A program made the translations under genes and the position numbers. Shown here piece by piece: positions 44,504 to 51,965 of a stretch of 64,000 nucleotides of DNA (position 1 is the stretch's first letter; each line of letters begins with the position of its first letter). Source of the DNA: Streptomyces sp. NBC_01775. Its GTDB lineage: Bacteria > Actinomycetota > Actinomycetes > Streptomycetales > Streptomycetaceae. The notes beneath the pieces are model-generated. The model saw nothing but the letters and a program-made list of their open reading frames with translations, did no database searches and was not told where the DNA came from. The DNA lies in contig NZ_CP109104.1 in NCBI RefSeq assembly GCF_035917675.1, positions 3,906,001 through 3,970,000 of the forward strand, read 5' to 3'.

Positions 44504-45439
44504 ATGCTGACTCCTCCGCAGTTGCAGGCCGTCCGCGAGGTCGTCGCCACCGGTTCGTTCCGTACGGCGGCCCGTCGGCTGGGCTATACACCTTCGGCGG
44601 TCTCCCAGCAGATCGCCGGCATCGAGCGCGCCCTTGGCGTGTCCCTGTTCACGCGGTCACCGCGCAGCGTGCGCCCGACGCCCGCCGGGCTTCAGCTGGC
44701 CGGGCGTGCCGAGCGGCTGCTGGCGGACCTGTCGGCGGCGGAGGAGGAGATGCGCGGCTACGCGGCGGCCGAGCGGGGGCGGCTGCGGCTGGGCAGCTTC
44801 TGGTCGGCCGGCTACCGCCTGGTGCCCACCGTGCTCACCGGCTTCCTGCGCGACCGGCCCCAGGTGGAGGTCCGCTACGAGGAGGGTGACCCGCAGGTGA
44901 CCGTGCCCGCCGTGCTGGAGGGGCGGCTGGATCTGGCGGTCGTCTTCGAGTACGGCGTGGTGCCGCAGGAGTGGCCGGAGGGCCTGGAGCACACGCTGGT
45001 GCTGGAGGAGCCGCTCTATGTGCTGCTGCCACCGGGCCACCGGCTGGCGGGGCGCGGCCAGATCCGCCTGGCGGACCTGCGCCACGAGCGCTGGATCAGC
45101 TACCACGAGGACACCGACGCCTCGCGCTGTCTCCAGCACATCTGCGCCGCCGGAGGCTTCCGCCCCGAGGTGCTGTTCCGTACGAACGACTACAACCTGC
45201 CCTATGAGCTGGTCCGCCGGGGGCTGGGCGTCGCGCTCGCTCCGGAGCTGGCGGTCGTCGATCCGCCGGGGGATCCGGCCGCCCACCTCGTCCGCCTCAC
45301 CGGCCCCGCCCACACCCGCCGTATCTACGCCACCCGCCGCACCACGGACCCCAGCCCGTTCCTCCCCCAGGCCCTCGAACTGCTCCACAGCGCCACCGAG
45401 GCCCTTCCCCCTCGGGAGGGGCTGGCGACGGTGGTGTGA
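44504..45439 (+). CDS. LysR-family transcriptional regulator
   Basis: A 311-residue regulator with the N-terminal winged helix (LQAVREVVATGSFRTAARRL, TPSAVSQQIAGIERALGVSLF, residues 6-50) and a periplasmic-binding-protein-like effector domain. It is divergent from the amino-acid transporter operon with a 119-bp gap, so it probably controls that operon in response to the transported amino acid. The start ATG is the second gene edge of that gap. Confidence 0.92.
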   Translation: MLTPPQLQAVREVVATGSFRTAARRLGYTPSAVSQQIAGIERALGVSLFTRSPRSVRPTPAGLQLAGRAERLLADLSAAEEEMRGYAAAERGRLRLGSFWSAGYRLVPTVLTGFLRDRPQVEVRYEEGDPQVTVPAVLEGRLDLAVVFEYGVVPQEWPEGLEHTLVLEEPLYVLLPPGHRLAGRGQIRLADLRHERWISYHEDTDASRCLQHICAAGGFRPEVLFRTNDYNLPYELVRRGLGVALAPELAVVDPPGDPAAHLVRLTGPAHTRRIYATRRTTDPSPFLPQALELLHSATEALPPREGLATVV

Positions 45440-45461
45440 GGGGAATCGAAAGGGAGGGCCG

Positions 45462-45525
45462 GTCGCTCAGGCCGTGATGCCGCGGCCGGTGAAGTCGCTC
45501 AGGCCGTGATGTCGCGGCCGGTGAA
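45462..45525. repeat. 32-bp tandem duplication of the ABC-2 permease 3' end
   Basis: The unit at 45494-45525 contains the permease's last codons and stop. A near-identical copy (one mismatch) at 45462-45493 follows it downstream, including a second stop in the same relative place. Confidence 0.9.
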
Positions 45526-46458
45526 GCGGGCCCAGGCCGCCGAGGTGAAAAGGGCGGTGTAGAGGGCCTGGAGACCGAGGTTCTTGAGGACCTCGTCCCA
45601 GTAGACCGGGTCGCGCAGCAGGTCGGCGAAGCTCAGCCAGTAGTTGGGGAACAGATACGGGTGGACCGCGTGCAGCTGCGGGATGGTGTTGACGATCTGC
45701 ACGGTGATCAGCAGCCCGACCGTCGCGGCCATGGCGGCGATGCCGCTGTTGGTGAGCGTCGAGATGAACAGGCCCAGCGCGGCGAGCCCGACGAGGCTGA
45801 CGGCGACCGCGACGGCGATGGCCAGCGCACGCAACAGCCCCTCGCCGAAGGAGACGGTCATGCCGGACAGCAAGGTGACTTCGCCGGTGGGGAAGAGCAG
45901 GGCACCGGTGATCAGCGCGGAGACGGCGACGGTGAGGGTGGCGGCCAGGCAGAAGGCCAGGATGGTGGTGAACTTCGCCGCCAGCAGCCGCGTACGCCCC
46001 GCCGGGGCGACCAGCAGATAGCGCAGGGTGCCGCCACCGGCCTCGCCGGCGACGGAGTCGCCCGCGATGACGCCGACGGTCATCGGCAAGAAGAACGGGA
46101 GCGTGGCGGCCAACGAGGTGAAGACCAGGAACAGGCCGTTGTTGGTGACCTGGGAGATGAACGCGGGGCCGCCCTCCTCCCCGCCGCCGCCGATCGAACC
46201 GCCGTCACTGGTCTCGATCCTGACGGCGATGCCGACCAGCACCGGCACGGCGGCCAGCACCGCCAGCAGGGCCAGGGTGCGCCAGCGGCGGAAGGTGATG
46301 ACCAGCTCGCTGCGGAAGAGCCCCAGCGACCACAGCGGACGGGCCCGCACGGCGCCGCCAGCCGGAACCCGCGCGGCCTCCGCCCCGGCACCCGCTTCCA
46401 CGCCCGTCTCCGCGTCCGTTTCCACGCCCGTCTCAGCGCCCGTCTCAGCCCGCGACAT
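45499..46458 (-). CDS. ABC-2 type exporter, permease
   Basis: A 319-residue membrane protein with six helices. It has an N-terminal acidic repeat (ETGAETGVETDAETG), a first helix near residue 65, a large loop (GGGGEEGG) and the region GEAGGGTLRYLLVAPAGRTRLLAAKF, typical of ABC-2 permeases of the NatB/YhgE-like exporters. ATG 46458 has GGGGAGGG 5 nt upstream and overlaps the ATPase gene by 14 nt. Substrate unknown. Confidence 0.88.
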   Translation of the reverse strand: MSRAETGAETGVETDAETGVEAGAGAEAARVPAGGAVRARPLWSLGLFRSELVITFRRWRTLALLAVLAAVPVLVGIAVRIETSDGGSIGGGGEEGGPAFISQVTNNGLFLVFTSLAATLPFFLPMTVGVIAGDSVAGEAGGGTLRYLLVAPAGRTRLLAAKFTTILAFCLAATLTVAVSALITGALLFPTGEVTLLSGMTVSFGEGLLRALAIAVAVAVSLVGLAALGLFISTLTNSGIAAMAATVGLLITVQIVNTIPQLHAVHPYLFPNYWLSFADLLRDPVYWDEVLKNLGLQALYTALFTSAAWARFTGRDITA

Positions 46459-47407
46459 CGAAGCCCTCCCCGGTGAGCGAGACGAACACGTCCTCCAGCG
46501 AGGCACGCGTCATGCCGAACGAACGGACCCGGACACCGGCCGTCACGAGCGCGGTGTTCAGCTCGGCGAGCTCGCCCGGGGGCGGGTCTCCGGTGAGCTG
46601 TTCGCCGTCGGTGACCAGGTCGGTCACCCCGTGCTCCTTCAGCACCCTGGCGGCCTCGGCCGGGTCGGGCGTGGTGACGGCCAGCCTGCCTCGGGCCCCG
46701 GCCGACATCTCGGCGACGGTGCCCTGGGTGACCAGCCGGCCCCGGTTCATCACGGCGGTGTGGGTGCAGACCTGCTCGATCTCGTCCAGCAGGTGGGAGG
46801 AGAGGAAGACGGTGATCCCGTCCCCCGCCAGCTCCCGTACGAGGGCGCGGATCTCCCGCATGCCCTGCGGGTCGAGGCCGTTGGTCGGCTCGTCCAGGAC
46901 CAGCAGCTCGCGCGGCTGGAGCAGGGCCGCGGCCAGTCCGAGGCGCTGCTTCATGCCGAGCGAGTAGGCCCGCGCCTTCTTGCCCGCCGCCGCGGACAGC
47001 CCCACCCGCTCCAGCGCCCGCTCCACCCGGGCCGTACGGGTCCCGGGGTCGGCGGTGGGGTCGGCGGCGTCGTAGCGCAGGAGGTTGTCGCGGCCGGAGA
47101 GGAAGCCGTAGAGCGCGGGCCCTTCGATGAGCGCGCCCACCCTCGGCAGGACGCGCCGCACCGCGGCTGGCATGGGCTCGCCCAGTACGTGCGCGCTGCC
47201 GCTGGTGGACTCGATGAGGCCGAGCAGCATCCGGATGGTGGTGGTCTTCCCCGAGCCGTTGGGCCCGAGGAAGCCGAAGACGCTGCCGCGCGGGACGGAG
47301 AGATCGAGGGTGTCGACGGCGAGCTGTCCGCCGCGGAAGCGCTTGGTGAGTCCCTGGGTCGAGATCACGGCGCTCTCGTCGGTGCGCGCGGCGGCCGGCT
47401 CTGCCAT
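46445..47407 (-). CDS. ABC-2 type exporter, ATP-binding protein
   Basis: A 320-residue DrrA-like ATPase. Walker A is LGPNGSGKTT near residue 49, the signature is SLGMKQRLGLAAAL, Walker B is LLVLDEPTNGLDPQGM, and the switch is LSSHLLDEIEQ. A C-terminal extension of about 90 residues (RGRLAVTTPDPAEAARVL) is typical of exporters for antibiotics or lipids. ATG 47407 has GGGGAG. It is followed directly by its permease; the lolA-like gene lies 52 nt upstream on the same strand. Confidence 0.92.
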   Translation of the reverse strand: MAEPAAARTDESAVISTQGLTKRFRGGQLAVDTLDLSVPRGSVFGFLGPNGSGKTTTIRMLLGLIESTSGSAHVLGEPMPAAVRRVLPRVGALIEGPALYGFLSGRDNLLRYDAADPTADPGTRTARVERALERVGLSAAAGKKARAYSLGMKQRLGLAAALLQPRELLVLDEPTNGLDPQGMREIRALVRELAGDGITVFLSSHLLDEIEQVCTHTAVMNRGRLVTQGTVAEMSAGARGRLAVTTPDPAEAARVLKEHGVTDLVTDGEQLTGDPPPGELAELNTALVTAGVRVRSFGMTRASLEDVFVSLTGEGFDVAG

Positions 47408-47459
47408 GTGCTCCCCTCAATCCCTCTCGTCCTGCTCGGATGGCGTCACTCGGCCCGCG

Positions 47460-48695
47460 TTATTCGGCGGCGGCGTTCGCGGCCTTGACCAGGCCCTCCT
47501 TGGTCACGGCCCCGACGTAGACCTTGCCGTCGTCCGTCATCAGGGCGTTGACGAGGCGGGTGCTGAAGACCCGTCCGGTGCCGAAGTCGCCCTTGACCTC
47601 GTCGGTGAAGCTGTCGAGCATCTTCTGCCCGTCGCCCTTGCCGGAGGCGCCGTTCTTGCTGCCGACGCCGCCCGGCAGGCCGGTGTCCAGCTCGGCGACC
47701 TTGCCCCAGTCGCTCGCGCCCTTGTTGACGATGTCGAGCCCGGACAGGTCCGGCTTGCCGCCCTTCGCCGCGTCGTCCGCCTTCTCGTGCGGCTTGGCCT
47801 CGGTGACCTTGGCCCCCTTCGGGGGCTTGAAGTCGAAGGCCCCGGCGTCGGGCTCGCCGAAGTCGACCTTGGTGTAGGCCACGTCGACGGCGGGCTTGTC
47901 GCCGTCCTTCGGGGTGAGCGTGAACTTCAGCGGCACGCCGTTCTTCGCGTCGACGCCTATGCGGACCGACTCGATGGTGGAGTCGGGCGCGTTCTTGGGC
48001 TTGAGGACGAGCTGGTAGGCGTCGCGGCCCGCGATCTTCGCGGTGCCGTCGACGCTCACGGACGTGGACTTGCCGACCGCCTTGAGGGCCTGCTTGGCCG
48101 CCTTCTGCGGGGTGACCCCGTCGGGCGCCGCCGGTCCGCCCTTGCCGTGCCCGCCCTTGCCGTGCCCGTCCCTGGGCGCCTTGGCGTGCCAGGCGGTGTT
48201 GCTGGCGCTGTCGAACGCCCATACGTCCTGGGAGTTGCGGACGACGCTGTACTCGGCGGCGTCCTCGATGACGGAGAGGCGCTGCTTGTCGGGGCCGTCG
48301 GCGGCGAAGCGCAGGGTGTGCTCGCCGGAGGCCAGCTCCATGAGCTTCTTGTCGGGCGAGGCGTCCGGCTTGCCCTTGGCGCCGCCCTCGCCGCCCTCGC
48401 CGCCCTTGTGCTGGCTCTGCGGCCCGCCGCCGAAGCCGCCGCCGCCCGCGCCGCCCGGCAGGGAGGGCAGGCCGAGGTCGGTGTTGACCTTGATGGTGCC
48501 GGACATGTGGTCGACGTTCGACTTGGCCACCTTGGCGACCAGGTCCTCCGCCGTGATCTTCGGAAGGTCGGGATCACCGGAGCTGGCGAGCGCGGGGACC
48601 AGCCCGACGGTCGCCGCGGCGATACCCGCGACGGCGGCCGGTACGCCGTACCGCACCGCCTTGCGCCGGGAATTCCTCGGTTGGATCTGTGCCAT
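47460..48695 (-). CDS. Exported LolA-like / outer-membrane lipoprotein-sorting-domain protein
   Basis: A 411-residue protein with a twin-Arg-containing N-terminus (NSRRKAVRYGV) and a hydrophobic signal or anchor (VAGIAAATVGLVPALA, 20-37). The exported part has LolA/DUF2092-like features (ITAEDLVAKVAKS, HMSGTIKV, YELVLKPK-like YQLVLKPKN, SVRIGVDAKNGVPLKFTL). It has Gly/Lys-rich spacers (near 100 and 180). Monoderm actinobacteria use this fold for unknown lipid or envelope tasks. It probably shares a transcript with the ABC-2 exporter. Confidence 0.8.
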   Translation of the reverse strand: MAQIQPRNSRRKAVRYGVPAAVAGIAAATVGLVPALASSGDPDLPKITAEDLVAKVAKSNVDHMSGTIKVNTDLGLPSLPGGAGGGGFGGGPQSQHKGGEGGEGGAKGKPDASPDKKLMELASGEHTLRFAADGPDKQRLSVIEDAAEYSVVRNSQDVWAFDSASNTAWHAKAPRDGHGKGGHGKGGPAAPDGVTPQKAAKQALKAVGKSTSVSVDGTAKIAGRDAYQLVLKPKNAPDSTIESVRIGVDAKNGVPLKFTLTPKDGDKPAVDVAYTKVDFGEPDAGAFDFKPPKGAKVTEAKPHEKADDAAKGGKPDLSGLDIVNKGASDWGKVAELDTGLPGGVGSKNGASGKGDGQKMLDSFTDEVKGDFGTGRVFSTRLVNALMTDDGKVYVGAVTKEGLVKAANAAAE

Positions 48696-49065
48696 CTGTC
48701 TGTCCTACCTCCGTGATCGGCGGCGGTCTGTAGGTCGCACTCGTCCACCCCTTGCCGCCATTCTCACCCGAATCGGTGCGGGGGTGCATGCCTCCCATGG
48801 CATCAAATCCAGCGGCCCTTGGCGTCAGCCGCCGGAGGCAGATCGCCGTACTCCCCCGGGATGACGGCCCTACGCCTGCGGGTTGGCCGGCGCGGAGCGC
48901 ATCTCAGGGGTGCGGAGCCGCAGTTCAGCCGGACCGCCGGGCACTCGGCCCACCGGACACCCGGACCGCCCGGCACACGGCCCGCCCCCAGAATTCGGCT
49001 TCAGCCCACGCGGGACGCGGGTTCAGCCCACGCAGGATTCGGGTTCAGCCCACGCAGGACACGCT
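48696..49065. repeat. Intergenic region with tandem repeats at the polyprenyl synthase 3' end
   Basis: The core TTCAGCCCACGC recurs at 49000, 49022 and 49044 (period 22) and, as TTCAGCCCGCGC, at 49065, where it encodes the final residues and stop of the polyprenyl synthase. Further imprecise repeats of CCGGACACCCGGACCGCC type occur at about 48930-48985. The 5' part (48696-48800) should hold the promoter of the LolA-like gene. No gene is visible. Confidence 0.85.
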
Positions 49066-50079
49066 TCAGCCCGCGCGGTGCACCACGGACGTGCAGAGCG
49101 CCGAGAGCGCGGCCTTCGCGGCGTTGTCGGGAAGCGGGGCCAGCGTCTCGCGGGCCTCGTCGGCGTAGCGGACCGTCGCGCGGCGGGCCTGTTCCAGCGC
49201 CGGGTGCGCCCGCAGCCCGGCCAGCGCTTCCGCGAGCCGCGCGTCGTCGCTCAGGTCCCCGCCCAGGAGGGCGGCCAGCTCGCGGTCCTCGGCGGTGCAC
49301 TCCGGGGAGGCGGCCCGCTCGCGCACGTACAGCACCGGCAGGGTGGGGATGCCCTCGCGCAGGTCGGTGCCGGGGGTCTTGCCCGACTCCCGTTCGTCGC
49401 TGGCGATGTCGAGGACGTCGTCGGCGAGCTGGAAGGCGACCCCGACGCGCTCGCAGTACTGGGTCAGCACCGAGACGGTGCGCTCGTCGGCGCCGGACAT
49501 CATCGCGCCGAAGCGGCCCGCGACGGCGATCAGCGAGCCGGTCTTGCCCGCGATCACGTCGAGGTAGTGGTCGATCGGGTCCTGGCCCTCGGAAGGTCCG
49601 GCCGTCTCCAGGATCTGGCCGGTGACGAGGCGTTCGAACGCCTCGGCCTGGATGCGCACGGCCTCCGGGCCGAGGTCGGCCAGTATGTGCGAGGCACGCG
49701 CGAAGAGGAAGTCTCCGGTGAGGACGGCGACGGAGTTGTCCCAGTTGGCGTTGGCGCTGGGCACCCCGCGCCGCACGTCGGCCTCGTCCATGACGTCGTC
49801 GTGGTAGAGCGTGGCGAGGTGGGTCAGCTCGACCACCACGGCCGAGGGGACGACACCGGGCGCGTGCGGATCGCCGAACTGCGCCCCGAGCATCACCAGC
49901 AGCGGCCGGAACCGCTTCCCGCCGGCCCGCACCAGGTGCTGCGCGGCCTCCGTGATGAAGGGGACGTCGCTCTTCGTGGCCTCGATGAGGCCCTCTTCGA
50001 CGGCCGCCAACCCGGCCTGGACATCTGCTTCAAGAGCCTGGTCCCGCACGCTCAGCCCGAAGGGCCCGACGTCGGTCAC
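49066..50079 (-). CDS. Long-chain polyprenyl diphosphate synthase
   Basis: A 337-residue trans-isoprenyl synthase. It has the first Asp-rich motif DDVMDEAD near residue 93, the second QLADDVLDI near 220, GGKRFRP near 54, and LTGDFLFARAS. It elongates farnesyl or geranyl diphosphate with IPP; the probable product is the C40-C50 side chain of menaquinone (heptaprenyl- to decaprenyl-type), which cannot be fixed by eye. GTG 50079 has AGGAG at 9 nt. Confidence 0.93.
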   Translation of the reverse strand: MTDVGPFGLSVRDQALEADVQAGLAAVEEGLIEATKSDVPFITEAAQHLVRAGGKRFRPLLVMLGAQFGDPHAPGVVPSAVVVELTHLATLYHDDVMDEADVRRGVPSANANWDNSVAVLTGDFLFARASHILADLGPEAVRIQAEAFERLVTGQILETAGPSEGQDPIDHYLDVIAGKTGSLIAVAGRFGAMMSGADERTVSVLTQYCERVGVAFQLADDVLDIASDERESGKTPGTDLREGIPTLPVLYVRERAASPECTAEDRELAALLGGDLSDDARLAEALAGLRAHPALEQARRATVRYADEARETLAPLPDNAAKAALSALCTSVVHRAG

Positions 50080-50384
50080 GAGGGGTACTCCTGTCTGCGT
50101 ACGTGGAAGAACGAGTGGAAGGAACGATCAGCGGCGCTCGGATCGTGCGATGTCACGTTCTCTCATTGGCCGAGTGCCACCCAACCGGTTGAGTGCCACC
50201 GTCTTCTGGCAGCGTAACCGGTCACACAACGATCACGGTCGGCGCCTGCCCAGCAGACCTCTCTTGGCGCGCCATGCCGGGATATACGGGATATGTTGCA
50301 GGTCACCCTTTGGGTGCGGTTTGCGGATGTGCGTCCGGGAGAGCAGAGGCACTCGAATCACCGAACGTGTCAGGAGCAACCCCT
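50080..50384. promoter_or_regulatory. Divergent promoter region: polyprenyl synthase / POT transporter
   Basis: The 305-bp gap contains two direct repeats of GAGTGCCACC (50172-50181, 50191-50200) flanking the palindrome AACCGGTT, and a GGGATATACGGGATATG direct repeat near 50278. These are candidate regulatory sites. No gene seen. Confidence 0.45.
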
Positions 50385-51935
50385 GTGTCCCCCAGATCCA
50401 GCCGAGAGCCCGACCGGGAACGGGACCCGGACAGCAGCGAGCCTACGGGCAACGGCGATCAGGCGGCGGACGAGCGCGACGAGCGCGATCACCGGTTCCT
50501 GGGCCACCCGCTGGGCCTGCTGACCCTCTCGGGGCTGGAGGTCTGGGAGCGCTTCTCCTTCCTGGGCATGCAGGCCATCCTGGTGCTGTTCTTCTCCGCC
50601 TCCGAGGCCGACAACGGCCTCGGCATGACGCCCGGCGCCGCCGCCTCGGTCGCCGCCGGCTACAGCACCCTGGTCTATCTGCTGTCGGTGGCCGGCGGCT
50701 GGATCGCCGACCGGATGCTGGGCTCGTACCGCTCGGTGCTCTACGGAGGCGTGCTCATCGCCTGCGGCCACTACGCGATGGCCGTACCGGTGGACGCCCT
50801 CACCTGGATCGGCCTCGGCCTGATCAGCGCGGGCACCGGCATGCTCAAGCCGAACGTGGCCGCCATGGTCGGCAAGCTCTACAGCGCCACCGACGAGCGC
50901 CGCGACGCCGGGTTCTCCCTCTACTACATGAGCATCAACGTGGGCGCCTTCTTCGGTCCCATCGTCACCGGGCTGCTCGGCGAGGACATCGACTGGCACT
51001 GGGGCTTCTCGGCGGCGGCCGTCGGCATGACCCTCGGCCTCATCCAGTACGTCGCCGGGCGCCGCCGGCTGGCCGGGCGCAAGGAGAGCGCCGAGTTCGC
51101 GCTGCCCCCGGCCGCCATGCGGCGCGCGACATGGCTGATCGTGGCCGGCGTCCTGGTGTGCGCGGCGCTGTGCGTGGCGCTGTCCCTGGCGGGCGCGCTG
51201 ACGCTCTCGGGCTTCGTGGACGCGCTCACCTACGCGTCGATGGCCGCGCCCCTCGTCTACTTCACGGTGATCTGGCGCAGCCCCCGGGTCAGCGCCGCCG
51301 AGCGCGGCAGGCTGCGGCCGTTCCTGGTGCTGTGGCTGGCCTCGGTCGCGTTCAACTTCGTGCTCTTCCAGTCCTACACCGTGCTCGTCCTGCTCACCGA
51401 CGCCCATGTGAACACCAGCGTCTTCGGCTACCACGTGCCCTCCAGCTGGATCAGCTCCGCGCTGGGTGCCGTCTCGGTGCTCTCGGCGCCGTTCATCGCG
51501 GGCACCTGGCAGCGGATGGGCCCGCGCCAGCCGCACGCCTCCAACAAGCTGGCGCTCGGCGTCCTCCTGGGCGGCCTGGGCTTCTTCGTCCTGGTGCCGC
51601 CGCTGCTGGGCGCCTCGGGCGACGGCTGGCGGCTGAGCCTGGTGTGGATCGTGCTGGCCGTGCTGTTCATCGGTGTCGGCGATGTGCTGCTGGAGTCCAC
51701 GGGGCTGTCCGCGACGAGCAAGCTGGCGCCCGCCGCCTTCAGCAGCCAGGCGCTGGCCCTGTGGTTCCTCTCGCTCGCGCTCGCCACCGGCGTCCAGGCC
51801 CAGACCGTGAAGTTCTACGGCGAGATCTCCGACAGCCTCTATTTCACGCTCAACGGCGCCGTCGCCGTCGTGGTCGCGCTGGCCGTCTTCGCCGTCGCGC
51901 CCTGGCTGCGCCGCACGATGCACCCCGTCCACTGA
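50385..51935 (+). CDS. Proton-dependent oligopeptide transporter (POT/PTR2 family)
   Basis: A 516-residue MFS-fold peptide/proton symporter. Family motifs are present: LTLSGLEVWERFSFLGMQAI (the ExxER-like ExWERF near residue 55), GGWIADRMLG, GTGMLKPNVAAMVG and the PTR signature FSLYYMSINVGAFFGPIV. A hydrophilic, Asp/Arg-rich N-terminus precedes helix 1. GTG 50385 has AGGAG 8 nt upstream. It is followed 30 nt later by the CocE/NonD hydrolase, suggesting uptake and hydrolysis of di- or tripeptides. Confidence 0.92.
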   Translation: MSPRSSREPDRERDPDSSEPTGNGDQAADERDERDHRFLGHPLGLLTLSGLEVWERFSFLGMQAILVLFFSASEADNGLGMTPGAAASVAAGYSTLVYLLSVAGGWIADRMLGSYRSVLYGGVLIACGHYAMAVPVDALTWIGLGLISAGTGMLKPNVAAMVGKLYSATDERRDAGFSLYYMSINVGAFFGPIVTGLLGEDIDWHWGFSAAAVGMTLGLIQYVAGRRRLAGRKESAEFALPPAAMRRATWLIVAGVLVCAALCVALSLAGALTLSGFVDALTYASMAAPLVYFTVIWRSPRVSAAERGRLRPFLVLWLASVAFNFVLFQSYTVLVLLTDAHVNTSVFGYHVPSSWISSALGAVSVLSAPFIAGTWQRMGPRQPHASNKLALGVLLGGLGFFVLVPPLLGASGDGWRLSLVWIVLAVLFIGVGDVLLESTGLSATSKLAPAAFSSQALALWFLSLALATGVQAQTVKFYGEISDSLYFTLNGAVAVVVALAVFAVAPWLRRTMHPVH

Positions 51936-51965
51936 GCCCGCCCCCTGGTGTCCGAGGATTTTCTT

